Source: Hirundichthys speculiger (lineage: Eukaryota; Chordata; Actinopteri; Beloniformes; Exocoetidae). Taken from it: a stretch of 64,000 nucleotides of DNA. Below, in pieces: positions 45,730 through 57,065 of this stretch. The notes beneath the pieces are model-generated. The model had not been told where the DNA came from. It worked only from the letters and a program-made list of their open reading frames with translations, and did not search any database. The position numbers and the translations under genes were made by a program. Where the stretch lies: the NCBI GenBank assembly GCA_018398805.1, contig JAGFBZ010000342.1, positions 2,502,001-2,566,000 on the forward strand, written 5' to 3'. How positions within the stretch are numbered: position 1 is the first letter of the stretch; every line of letters starts with the position of its first letter.

Positions 45730-46515
45730 TACCTATGTGTTGAATTTGAAAAATATATATATATATTTTTCAATAAAGAAGGGTTTGGTGAATGTACAAA
45801 TGAAACTGGTTTGGTTCAGCACCTCCAACAAGGTTAAGAACCACTGGCTTAGATGGTTATAAAAACCTTTACCTTAAAATACTCAAGACACTGCAAGACA
45901 ACGCCAAATCATCACCCCTCCGCCACCGTGCTTGACAGCAAGTATGAGGTCCGCCGTCTGAAATGCTGTGCTTGTTCTCTTTTTTTGGGCAAACATGGCG
46001 CTGGGCGCCGAGCCCAAACAATTCCAGGGAGAGAGGTGGTGCAGTGGTTCAAGGAACAGCAGCTGGCGGCGCTGGACCAGCTGCACTCACTCACTCAGCT
46101 AATCAGCTGTCTTATTTATGCAGCTGCCAGCTGGTAGCGAGGGGTTGTCCAATGTTGAGGCTGCTGCAGCAGTGTTTGGTCCAGGAAAGGACATCAAATT
46201 AACTCTGTCTCCTAACTGCGTAGCAGCTGCAGAGGAACCCTGAGTAGCAGGACTTTGCTACAAGGACATTATACCAGAAATCTTGGTTTGTGCAGATGAG
46301 GTGTTGCTGTCAAACCAGAAGAGACTTTCTTGTGGCAACGTTTCCCAAACAAACCGTGCTTTTTCAGTATTCTGTCATGAAATTTAACATTTAAGCAGCT
46401 TAACATGACGTGCACCTCTGCAGCCATCTTGTGTTTCTCTGAGCACTTGGGGTAGATTTGCTGGGATAGCCACTCCTGGGAAGACTGGCATCTTCCTCAA
46501 TCTCTGCCACTACAA

Positions 46516-46566
46516 TGGCTGCCATTGACGCAATGTTTGCATTGGAATTGACGTCAATGGCAGCCA
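46516..46566. repeat. 15-bp inverted repeat (hairpin)
   Basis: TGGCTGCCATTGACG at 46516-46530 is perfectly inverted at 46552-46566, with a 21-base loop holding CAATGTTTGCATTG, itself palindromic. Likely part of a degraded DNA element. Confidence 0.8.
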
Positions 46567-46681
46567 GTTAGCTTAACTCCAGATTGCACATCAAACAGAT
46601 TGATGTGCTGCAACAACTGCTTATGTCTTTGAATGACCTGACCTGAATGCTCCAGATCAGTAAACTGCAAAAAGGTCTGCC

Positions 46682-47851
46682 GTAATATTAAAACTGCATT
46701 TTGAGCTAAATTGCTGTGTCATGACTCCATGACTTCTGGTCTTGATTCCTGTCTGTCGAAGGCCATAGTTTTTTTATCGGCTCCATCAAGTCACTAAGTT
46801 TTGACACGTAGGCGTCTAGACAGTGTCTCAAGGTCCCCTTGTTTTTCACATGATGCCTTAAGATGACTGTTCGCCTTTTGCCATTGGTCATTCTTGATCA
46901 TCCTGCATTCTGTGATGTGAGTTTAATGGCCTCTCTGAATTGTATACGCCTTGGAGAAGAAATCAGCTTTCCACCTCTGTCGTGGTCCAGCGCATTGTTT
47001 AACAGCCGATTGACTGCTTCATCAGTGCGCAATTAGAGCATATACCGTATTCTCCGGACTATAAGCCGCTACTTTTGTCCCACGCTTTAAACCATGAGGC
47101 TTATACAGAGATGCGGCTTTTCTATGAATTTTTCTTCAGCCCTCAGGGGGCGCTCTAGCAGGAAGTGCAAAAGCCAAAAACAAACTAAGTAGTTAAAGTC
47201 TATTCTGTTTTTGTTCAGTAGCTTATGTTGGCTATGCTACTCTACATTCATATTGTGAGCATCAATACCTATTATTATTGGACAAACTGATTAATAAATT
47301 TGTCCAGTCAGTTTGTTGGTTCCTCAGTGGATTTCAGGGTTCTGAGTGGACCCGCCGCAGAGGTAAGGTTTTAATTGCAGATGTGGACCGGACGCAGCGT
47401 GGAAGCCAGCAGGTCCACGATCCGGCTCCAAAGCGGATCTGGCACTGAGTGCAAGTGGACCCCGATACGGGTCCGTTTTGCGGGTCCGTTCCGGATGTTT
47501 TTGCTGGGGGGGGGTTTCAGTACACAGGAGGAGGAAAAATAAAGCAACTTGGTTTTAGTGTGCAGGAGGAAAATGAATAAAACAATCAATTACTTTTCTG
47601 TTTTGTTTGATTAGCACTTTTACTGCCGTGTTACAGTTATCAGTTCAGGTTTATGAATAAACACTTATGGTAAAATCTTTCGATGTAAATATCTTATTTC
47701 TCAGCCTGGAGTCTGGTCTGGTGCAGCGTATAAGTGACAAAATATATATCTCGTTTAATTTTTAGTGGGTGCGGCTTATATTTAGGTGCGCTTTATAGTC
47801 CGGAAAATACGGTACTTGTAAATAAGATGTACCTGAATTTACAAACAACAC
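46682..47851 (+). repeat. Dispersed repeat G, copy 1, interrupted
   Basis: Bases 46682-47044 and 47815-47851 together equal the copy at 34290-34712. The interruption is the 768-bp element at 47045-47812, inserted at a TA dinucleotide. Confidence 0.87.
47045..47812. mobile_element. TA-target DNA element with CCGTATT(T/C)TCCGGAC ends (768 bp)
   Basis: Left end CCGTATTCTCCGGACTATAA, right end reversed CCGTATTTTCCGGACTATAA; TA at 47043-47044 and 47813-47814. The unoccupied site at about 34650 (CATATACTTG) shows that one TA was duplicated, which fits the Tc1/mariner group. Inside are GCGGCTTATA words near both ends and no transposase frame. Confidence 0.92.
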
Positions 47852-50053
47852 CTGCTTATATGTTATAGAGGTCTGCACATCTGATGATTAGTTTATAAGC
47901 ATCTAAATTCTCCTGTTAAATCCGATGGAAGCAGTGAAGGGGTACTTAGTGTTGCCCACATGATTGTTCCTTTTTTATTCTTTACTTTTTGGCTTCATTT
48001 TTTTTTCTCAGTAAATACTGGCCCACTGAAGAAAGTCACGTGCCGACACATGACTATTTGATTCACTGAATCTGGCGACATTATATACGGCATTTGCGTC
48101 GAGGGAGCATTCGAGAGAACAATGAAACTCTGATGCTGCTGCGGCTCATACCTTTGGGTGCAACAATCCTCCTCTCATTTTCTGAAAAGCAGGCGTTTCC
48201 TCTTTGAGAATAACCGGTTTGTGTGGCAGACACGAGCGAGGGAAGAAACACATGTACAAATCCTCTGCTGCAAAGTGTTGTGTGTGGTTTTTAGTTTTTT
48301 TTCCTGGAGGTGTGTAGATTATCTACTGCATGCCAGGTGTACCACGGTGCCACACTGGCACACACACACACACAATGCACAACACGCACACACACAAACA
48401 GGGAGATACGGCATGTTCTGATCACTGCCAAGCCAAAGCATGCAACATGATAAGAACTTTTTTTTTTCTGTTTTTTTCTCTTCACATGAACACAAATGCA
48501 TTACATGTGTCAACAAGGAGGCTCACCAGTTTCCAACACGGGGGGGGGGGGGGACCCTATGGTGCACACATCGATGCATTATGGTAGTTTTTTTTACACA
48601 CAGAAGAAAACTTCACTCACATGGTAATATTTGCACATTTTTTGAACTCAATGTGACCACGCCGTGGAGACAAGCCCGGATGAGGTGAGCATGAGCGATG
48701 GCGGATGCGATGGGGGTGCGGGTGCCGGTGTGGAGTCATGTCGCTGGGATGTGGGGGGGGGGGTGCCACGTGAGAGGATGAGCAACGAATCACTGACAAC
48801 AATGCGGAAATACAGAAATCAACCACGACAGAATACAGCTCTCCAAAAAGAGATACGACGCAACAGAACAAAAAGGAAGGACAGAAAAAACCACAAGCTG
48901 CTTTCTGTGTCGGCCCCCGGAGGGCCCCGCTTTGAAGTGGTTTGCTTCAGAGGTTGGTGGGGGGGGGGGGGGGGGGTGAGCAGTTGGAGGGGTTGACAAG
49001 TCAGCAAAGACCTTCTGCTGTGCACTTCATGTGTGTGTTTACACTTTTGTTCAAATTTCTAAAGAAGCACAATCAGGAAACACGACAGCCACTTTCTGTC
49101 GAGCAAACTCGCCGCTAAACGCTGATCAATTCTCCTCTTTTTGTTCTTTTTGTGTCTTCTTTTCCAATTTTACCTCCGCTTTTGATGCAGTGAGAGTCAC
49201 TCCTGTGTAACGTCAACCACTTCTTAGAAAATCTCCAGTCACGTTTGTCAAAAGTAGTTTCAGAGCTGTGGGTTTTGAGTTTTATACAACAGGCTTTATG
49301 AAGCTTTTTCTTGCTCTTTTATGTTCTCTCCCTTTTTTTTTCCTCCACATCTCTCCCCTTTCATACGACGCAGGCATCTGAGGTGTTTTAAAATCAGACT
49401 GTGCCTTCTACCTCTTATTGTGTCCAACTCTGAGGGGGGGAGTTTGAATATCGGCCGTTCGCTGCCGAGCTCACACACAAAAGCTGCAAAGCAATTCGGC
49501 GAAACGTGCGGCCCGCGACAGACAAACAAACAAACCATTTTTTTATTTTTGGGTCGAAAGCTTAATTGCTATCGACGCGCCTCGGCTGGGTAAATGCCGT
49601 AATTTTCTGTGAAACTCTGGAGTTGGAGTGCACTTGTAAAGCAGGAGTCAAACAAGTTGTCAATTCTGCCTGAGAGCTATTTACGGTGCCCCCCCCCCCC
49701 CGCTGTCTGCTTGTTCGGTTCTGTGTATTTATTATGATACTCCCTCTAAACTGCCTATAGCAGCTACTCATTAAACATGCTAATTATTGCTTCTATTTAT
49801 TTTATTTTTTTATATTCCCCGGGATGCTGGGCACAAACCAGCACATGAAAATAGCTTACAATGATGTACAAAAGTTCCTACCACCTCCTTTCATCCTGTT
49901 TTGTTTTGGGGGTTTTGTGTGTATAAAGATAATTATAAAATCATCTGATTGTTGTGTATTTTATCATCTTACTTGCCAACATTAACGTCCTAACTCTCAC
50001 TATGAACAAAAATGAAGACACAAAGAAAAAAAAGATACGTGGACAGCACTAAG
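47852..50053. other. Unclassified DNA with CA and G tracts
   Basis: CA-repeat at 48359-48397, G14 at 48540-48553, G18 at 48959-48976, C-run near 49690. Glycine- or proline-rich frames at 48617-49025 come from these tracts. 49720-49870 (around TTAAACATGCTAATTATTGC) is repeat-free and might be a conserved element. No exon called. Confidence 0.4.
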
Positions 50054-50055
50054 TA

Positions 50056-50518
50056 CAGTGGTACCTCTACTTACGAACGTCTTGACATACGAAATTTTCA
50101 GGTTACGAAACGCCTCAACGGGAAAATATTGCCACTTGTTACGGAAGAAATTTCAATATACGAAAGTCAAAAATACAGTAGCGCTGCTACTCGCAGCTCC
50201 CAGAGTTTACTAAATGTAAACATAGCTGTCGGCTCTGTATCTCAGTTTGAAAGCGGTGCGTCCGAGCTGCTCTGCCATTGGCTATCACTTAGCATCTTCC
50301 TGGTATCTCATTGGCTAGGAGGGCCCCTTGTCTGTATGAGCGTAACCCAGCAACCCAGGTAAACATTTATTAAATTTATTTTAAAAATTATGTTTGAATT
50401 TTGGGGGGCTTGGAACGGATTAGGGCATTTACATGGAAAACGCGTCTTTACTCACGAAAATTTCAGGTTACGATACTACTTCCAGAGCCAATTAATTTCG
50501 TGAATAGAGGTACCACTG
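50056..50518 (-). mobile_element. Family A element copy 4, without K (463 bp)
   Basis: CAGTGGTACCTCTACTTACG to TAGAGGTACCACTG, with TA at 50054-50055 and 50519-50520. The outer parts match copy 3 closely, but the sequence passes from AACCCAGGTAAAC to AAATTTATTTTAAAAATTATG with no K repeat. Confidence 0.9.
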
Positions 50519-50539
50519 TACTTTAAGACAGTATGCTGC

Positions 50540-52240
50540 TCATCATGGGCCACTGATAAACTCATCCTCAGATGCGCAGACCTCTTTTAAAGCAAATGTT
50601 TTGGCAGTTTACTGGCGTGATGCACTCAAGTGAGGTTGTGGAGAAATTTTGGATTATTCTTCTCTGCAACGTTGCCTCAGTTCATTAAGAGGTTTGGGGA
50701 ATTCACTCACGAACGACTCTCTGGACTTCCCAGGTCATTCCCGAACCTTTATTGTTTTATTTCTCAGCCATTCTCATGTGGATTTGGTGGTGTGTTTCAG
50801 ATAACTGTCCTGTTGCGTGACCCAACATCGTCCACATTTTATCCGCCAGTTCGATGACCTCACACGTCTTACACCGATACTGGCCCTGCAGGAAACTGCA
50901 GAACCCCAAATCATCACCCTTCCGCCACTGTGCTTGACAGTGGGTATGAGGTCTTCCTTCTGAAATGCTGGGTTTTGTTTTATTTCCCCAAACATTCACT
51001 AAGGCCAAAACGGTTCAGGGAGGGGGTGGTAGTGCAGTGGTTCAGGGAACAGGACCTGATATCACCAGGCCAGCTGGACTGGAGCTGTCTTATTTATGCA
51101 GTAGGCAACCCACCAAGAGGCTGTCCAGTGTTTCCCCGACCACATTACTACCCCAACAGAGTCAAACCCCCTTCCAAGAAGGTCAAGTAAATTTTACTTA
51201 TTGTATTTTCTGTATAGTGCCAGATCACTACAGAAGTAATTTAACGTTACCTTTCCCTTAGAACAGGTTTATACCTTGTTCTTTTGTTAAAAAGTTTACG
51301 TTCCTCATCTTTTTTTTCACTTCGGCATGTAATTAATGTCTCTACGTAGTCACATGTTTACAATTCTCCTCTGCTCTCTGTAGCACACATGGCATTTCCC
51401 CCCCACCGATTAACACACATCGTTTTTTGTGGTTTTTCATTTCCACTCAAAGCTGTGGGATCAGTCCTCTGACACCCGCAGCAACAACAATGATGGACTC
51501 AGACATCGGGCTACCGCTAGGCTACTGCTGAGACTCGCAATGACTGAGTTATCTGACGACGGTTCGACTTTCATAGCAACAAGCATACATCAGCGCGGTT
51601 GTTATATCTTCAGGATCATGTGGAATGGTGTTTTACGTCCAAGTAGTCTCCAACGGTTTAAAGCTAAGTTTTTCCGCTCGTTTAGCATCTCTGACGCAGC
51701 GTGGTTAAGGAAATTAGCTTAAGCAACATATGTGTCGTCTGCACTGAGTACCGGATCGCTTCCAAGGAACAGGTTTTTAACATTAATGAAGCGGAGTACA
51801 TACATAAACTTTGATTAAACGATCAAGGCCGAGTACCCCCATGTTGGATGTCAAGGCTGCTGCAACAGTGTTTTGTCCAGAAAAGAAAAATAAAGTTAAT
51901 TCCTTCTCAAATTTGATCTGTTTGTGTGACAGCTAAAGATGAACCCTGAGTATCAGGACATGTTGGTTTGTTCAGATTAACTTTTAGCTATTTCAGTCAT
52001 GCTTCCATGTTATGTTTTTTAGACATAAGAGACCTTTTCGTGTCCTACAGTCCAAACGAACCGTACTTGGTTACACTTCTAAGCGTTCTGTCGTGAAATT
52101 TAACATTTATCCTCCTTAACATGACATGTAGCTATGGAGTTTTTTGTTATTTCTCTGAGCACCGCATAGTCTGACCTTGAGGTGAATTTACAGGCATGTC
52201 CACTCCTGGGAGGATTATTTTTGTTGTTGTTGTTGTTCCT
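50540..52240 (-). pseudogene. Tc1-like transposase relic T, copy 2
   Basis: On the minus strand 50904-50939 reads VKHSGGRVMIWG, the Tc1 GGGSVMVWG block, within a frame that also gives IKQNPAFQ-like text preceding it. Pieces align with relic T copy 1, and CCACTCCTGGGAGGAT near 52200 is the matching 3' flank. About 650 bp at 51186-51840, including a GTATAGTGCCAGATCACTAC repeat scrap, has no partner in copy 1. Not functional. Confidence 0.75.
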
Positions 52241-52887
52241 CTGTGGATGTATGTTCCAAACAGTAAGACTCAGAACGATCAGATGACTTTTAATATGTTT
52301 ATACACGCACACACAAAACAAAAAACCCACAGGATCAAAAGCAGGAGGCGCCAACTATCGTGATTCTAAAGACTTTCAAACTGCCCTTAAATTCTTTTAT
52401 TGTGGTAAATGAGACAATTTGAATTCATGTGGTAGTGTTAAAATGTGCTGTCACCTCCCACTAGCATGTTCGAATCTGACCCCAAAAAATAACGGCGTCA
52501 TCACTCTGCGCTAACAGCTCCACAGCGCTTCAGCACCATGCAGTAAATAGTACGCTGATGTCGTTCATGTGGATATCTGCTTCGGTGGATTCATCTCAGT
52601 AGCCTCGACAAAACTCAAAACCCAAGCTGCAGAGAGACTTTTAATTTACCGTCCTCTCTTAAAGTCGTTTCCCCTGAAAGACAGTGAAGCATTTGCAACC
52701 ACTTCAACTTGCACACCACTGCAGTGGCGGCGGCGTTGACCAGGACTAGCTACTGCAGCGCTGCTAACAACGGGATGAATGAGAAGTGGCTGCAACTGAG
52801 ATTTACGGGAAAGAAAAGTTGAAATTTGTTCACAAGTCAAAAAGGAAAACGTTTGCTCAGATGTTCAGTGGGGCACGATGGTCTTAC
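52241..52887. other. Unclassified DNA, probable intron
   Basis: On the minus strand this lies just downstream of the candidate exon's donor. A GTT microsatellite occurs near 52220-52236. No further exon was found. Confidence 0.45.
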
Positions 52888-52968
52888 CTGGGGACACAGG
52901 CGGTGGAGGTCTCCCCCTCGGGGGCCTCTGGGGCCGGGCAGCAGAACTGGTGAAGTACTGTTTGGTTT
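52888..52968 (-). CDS. Candidate internal coding exon (81 bp, 27 codons), gene unidentified
   Basis: Read on the minus strand, the block is preceded by a T-run and TCATCTTCTCTCCACAG (strong polypyrimidine tract plus AG) and followed by GTAAGACC after ...CCCCAG, a near-consensus donor. The length is a multiple of three and all three frames are open. One frame gives TKQYFTSSAARPQRPPRGRP and a proline-rich end; another gives LLPGPRGPRGGD. I recognise no family; a proline/arginine-rich linker or cassette exon is likely. GC content is much higher than in the flanks. It is the only segment in the window with good sites at both ends. Confidence 0.5.
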
Positions 52969-54479
52969 CTGTGGAGAGAAGATGAGAAAAAAAAAAGGTC
53001 ATAAGGATGTCAATGAACTTTATAAGAAAATATTTGTGGAATTAGAATGAGACTGTATCGTGATCTGCAAGTCCTCTAACCCCCTCCCTCCAGGAAGTGA
53101 TTATCTAATCTTGGTTTAGCAACATTAGCTACAGTCTAAAGGGATTGAAAGCGTTATTTGACATCATGAAGTAGGCTAAAAGATCTCAAAAAGGAACCCA
53201 TCGTATCTTGATTAAAAGAAATTCAAGAACAGATGAGAAACAACGTCTCTGACATCCATCAGTCTGGAAAAAGTTCCTAAGACATTTCTAAACACCGCTA
53301 CCTGGGCTCTTTTATTGCTTGTAGCAGCTCCAGATAGTTTACAATCCACCTTCCAAAACCTGTCGCTCTAATTTGGTGTCTTCTTTGTCAAAATGTTATG
53401 TCTCTCTTTGGAAAAAGAAGAGTATTTACCTTGCAAACTCTAGGCTTGACAGCAAATAACTCAATTTCCAAAATCTAGATGTAACCTTGGAGATGTAGTT
53501 TTGTCAAGATTTAAAAAAACTACAACTACATCAAAAAGGTGCTGATTTTGAAAACAAACTATTTCAAAGTAAGACTAAGACAAAGTTAGCATTTTATCTG
53601 AGCTCAGCCTTGAAGTTAGGAGCCCCGCCCTTCTCTGAAAGACAAATTTAAATGGCTCTCATTTACTTTTAAGAGTCACCAAGAAGTAATAACCGACAAA
53701 TGAGATGTAAATCAGGGCAATTAGCAAGCTAGGGCTGATAAAATATGCAAGCAGTTCCAGATACAGTCAGTGCCGCTGATGGTAAACTTGCCACGGATGC
53801 CTGAAATCAAGAGAATATTAACAACTTGTAAATCTGCCAGTTATCATTGTGGGGTGTAAACAGAAGCTTTGACAGGCTTTTATGGTTCAGTTACTTTCAC
53901 CGTGACGTCTGTCAATGCTGTTTAATGTACGAATTATGCGCCTTTTCAGCTGTGAGGTCAAACTTCAGTTATCTTTTTGATCAGCTATAAGCCTGTCACT
54001 AACTGTAACCATAATCTATTTGCAAAATCATCCAGGCTGTTGTTCAAAAAAAGCTTGAATTAAATTTCAGAAAGCACAGCTGCAGCAGCTGTGGCTCAGG
54101 AAGACGGAGAAAACGTCTGGCAGTTCGGTTTACGGCTTCCCCGACTTCCTCGGGTGAGATGCAGAGCCCAGCGTGGCTAATGACGTGTCCAGGGGTTTGT
54201 GAGTGTGCACGGCTTGTAGTGTAAAGACGTTTGAGGAGACGAGACTTAAAAAGTGCCATCTTATGGCAGTCAAAGGCCATAAAAGACAAGCGGTGGTGAG
54301 ATGGTGTTTTTGCGCAACTGTCGATGGGGAGGTGGGGCAGCGGTTCAGGGGACAGCACCGGGGGAGGTTTCGTCAGCTATAATCGCCCTCATTCTTCTCA
54401 TGCAGTTGCATGCTGGGACCAGAGACTCCGGACCAGAAGGACAGCGCCGGTTCACCAGCATCGCTCTTGCCTAAACACT
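52969..54479. other. Unclassified DNA, probable intron
   Basis: 53690-53990 is repeat-free (around GGGCAATTAGCAAGC and TTTAATGTACGAATTATGCG) and could include a conserved non-coding element. 54329-54356 has the GCAGCGGTTCAGGGGACAG word found beside the T relics. No second exon was seen. Confidence 0.4.
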
Positions 54480-54650
54480 GCCATGAATCAAGATTGATAT
54501 CAAAATGTGTTCCCAGAGCAGATTCTCCCAACAATCCTGGAGCAGTTTAGTGATGATCCGTGCACTTTCCAGCATGATGGAGCACAACGTTGCAGGGCTC
54601 AAGTAAAAATGACGGGATCGTGGCTTTGACACCAAAAAAGAGTGAGGAGA
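54480..54650 (+). pseudogene. Tc1/mariner transposase relic fragment
   Basis: Reads ILPTILEQFSDDPCTFQHDG then AQRCRAQVK. F-Q-H/Q-D-G-A-P-C-H is the segment with the second catalytic aspartate in Tc1-type transposases; here P-C-H has become Q-R-C. Only this short part remains, and a stop follows after about 20 codons. Confidence 0.65.
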
Positions 54651-54799
54651 AGAAGAAAATAACAACTCGTGATTGACTCGGGGCACTCATACAGAATGTT
54701 CAGATCCCATCAGCAGGATTTGATCCAGAAAATCGATATCCAGCATGCCGGAGCGAATTGGAGCTTCAGAGGAAGAAAGATGGACAGTTAAAATATTTA

Positions 54800-55061
54800 G
54801 GGCCCGATCTTCCGCCAAACCTCCTAAAGCCGCTATTAAGGGATTTCCGCAAACTCGGTATTTTGCGATCTTGGGTCCTGACCACCCGCTACCCGCTACC
54901 CTAAGCCTGCATTACCACACCTACAATGTGAGTAAGGGAGTCGGTATAGCTGGTAGCGGCTTTAGGAAAGCGGAAGATTGCATTAGCGGTTAGCGGAGGA
55001 TCCTAAACCCACAATTTGCGGGTAGCGGCTAGCGGTTAGCGGGAGGTGTACGATCGGGGCC
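54800..55061 (+). mobile_element. Family H element, short copy (262 bp)
   Basis: GGGCCCGATCTTCCGCCAAA to CGATCGGGGCC, with TA on both sides (54798-54799, 55062-55063). It has both ends of the long copy at 25344 and the TTAGCGGAGGATCC and AGCGGCTAGCGGTTAGCGGG words, but none of the hAT-domain part: an internal-deletion derivative. Confidence 0.78.
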
Positions 55062-55063
55062 TA

Positions 55064-55952
55064 ACTCTTTAAATGAATCTTGTGTTTTGGCTTGTAAAAT
55101 AATTCTAATGTTCTTCAAGACCTAAGATCTTCTTGATCTAAGAATGGTGAAGCAAAGAGCATTTTGACAGGGGCTCGACACGATGGATGGATCTTGTTTA
55201 TTCCAGCCGACCTACTACATGACGCTACCCGTCATTATTTTAACCAGATTGTAAAACAACTGGGGCCATTCTTCACCTTCCGCTTCTTTTGTCTGATCCT
55301 CTTCCTCCCCTGCACACCTGTCTCAACTATACAACCACAGCCTCAGCTGAGTCGGTCCAGAGTGACGCTGCTGCAGAGATTATTTATAGCCAGGCTTCTC
55401 AGGACTGTCAAAACATGAAAACCGTGGTGGCAGAGTAAGCTGGGCTGGCAGCGGCGAGACAAAGGAGGCCTGAATTTCAGTCCTTTCTTTTTCAGTTTTG
55501 ATGCACGAGTTCCAGCAGCCCTCCAAAAACGTGGTGGTACAACCACAAATCTTCAACCAAAGTGGGACGGCTCGTCTCTGACATTTTCATGCAGTCACGG
55601 CTGCCAGAGGTGACACATAGATGACTGTTGGATTCAGATGTGCTCCGACGTGGACTACAAATACACCATACGTGCTCTGTGGCTATTTTCTGTTGCTGGA
55701 AGGATCGAGCAAGCTCACAAAAAGCACTAAAAGTTATACTTTAAGTGTCTTGTAGCAGCCGGTGGATGTGTGTGTGGAGATCCGCTGATGGAAAAAGCGC
55801 CCAACCACGGGTCATATTTCATCTCACAAGTGCATCTGGACCTGATGTCTGGCAGAAATCTAATCTGGAGGGAAAATGAATCATAAAGAAACCTACAAAG
55901 AGCCTGTTGGCATAAAGGGAGTTTCTTCTGAAACAGTTGAGATGCTTTAAAA
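55064..55952. other. Unclassified DNA
   Basis: No gene and no firmly recognised repeat. Confidence 0.45.
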
Positions 55953-57065
55953 TAAGGGCTGGGCAAGTTAACACGTTATTATCCCGTTAATGCATTAATT
56001 TATTAACGCCAACATTTATGTTACCGCGCATTAACGCATGTTGCTCACATGCTTTTGTTTTGAAAAGTCTGTTACTGGCTGCTGCAGAACTGGAAAACAA
56101 TCGTCAGGTTAACATGCGAAAAGCTACAACAGACATGGAGAACGGTAAAAATCCGTGAACTTTACAGTTCAGGTAGCAACTCAGGTAGCAATATTAACAA
56201 TTCTGTCTGAAAAAGAAACTGGACTGCAAGAAAACTTTCATGTCATTCCTCCATGTTCCATCAGATCTGCTCCATGTGTTCACTGTCCTGCTGTTCTCTA
56301 GCTGGTTACTGCAGTGCGACTCCATCTAGTGGCACAGATGTGTAATGACAACTGAAAGTCCAGTCCTCCATTATAAAACAAATTCAGTTCTGTGGCCCGT
56401 TTTTTAATTTCGTATTTTTGATCCAAGTCTAAAACTGAAATATAAATAAAACAGGCATTTTTTTCTTTTGTAATGAAATGCCACTTTAATTTTTTTATTC
56501 TTGATTGCCAATTGAAAATGGAAAGAATGATTGATACACGGATTGATAAAGTTACAGAACTTCAACATGGACATTTTCATTTTAAAGTTCTCACTGACGG
56601 AGGATTCAACAGAAACAAGGTTATTTGTAACAACTGACAAGTTGAACTCCCCGTTAAAAGTTTCTGCTGTTACCTCAGAAATTACCTGTTTTAATGTTCT
56701 GATTGTGCTGAGACCACAATCATTTTGTTGGATTTTGTTTGTAGACTTTTTTTAATTTTTTTATAAAAACAGGATGACATTAATGCCCTGGCAGTGGCCA
56801 TAAGCTTTATTTTATTTTACATTTTTATAAGTTGAGATTTACACTAAATATGTGTTACTGACAAGTGCTGATGTTAAAAGTGTTTGAACAACAAATGTTA
56901 TAGCACTTTAGTTCATATGGCAGCAGGACATTTAAATAAAAGTGACCTTTACACTAGTTTTGAATTCATTATTTGATTTTGCGTATACAATGCAATTAAT
57001 CGCGATTAATCAGGGAAGTAATGCGATTAATCGCGATTAAAAATTTTAATCGTTGCCCAGCACTA
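55953..57065 (-). mobile_element. Family D element, longest copy (about 1.1 kb, inverted)
   Basis: Starts TAAGGGCTGGGCAAG and ends GATTAAAAATTTTAATCGTTGCCCAGCACTA. Contains everything present in the copies at 8151, 12684 and 63686 plus about 300 bp unique to it (around 56080-56390). Frames at 56404-56755 lie in the element. Flanks are A-rich and no clean duplication can be read. Confidence 0.78.

Larger units (their letters stand above)
44694..45846. mobile_element. hAT element (1153 bp) carrying a family A element
   Basis: Ends CAGTGGTTCTTAACTTGGG and, from the right, CAGTGGTTCTTAACCTTGTT. Perfect 8-bp duplications GCTTAGAT at 44686-44693 and 45847-45854. About 748 bp of it is the family A copy at 44982-45729, leaving roughly 400 bp of hAT sequence. 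No transposase frame. Confidence 0.92.
43765..46500 (-). pseudogene. Tc1-like transposase relic T, copy 1, heavily interrupted
   Basis: On the minus strand 45904-45937 reads VKHGGGGVMIW, the conserved Tc1 transposase block around the second catalytic acidic residue (usual form VKHGGGSVMVWG). Flanking pieces align with the relic at 50540-52240: TTGCCTCAATTCATTGAG near 44603, GAAATTTAACATTTAAGCAG near 46379, CCACTCCTGGGA near 46469. The relic is split by elements at 43943-44595 and 44694-45846. It is not functional. Confidence 0.78.

Noticed and set aside
43765..46500. A functional Tc1 transposase gene
   Set aside because: Only short motif pieces remain, with stops, frameshifts and two large insertions.
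48617..49025. Overlapping glycine/proline-rich frames on both strands
   Set aside because: They are produced by G-runs at 48745-48762 and 48959-48976; open on both strands because of low complexity.
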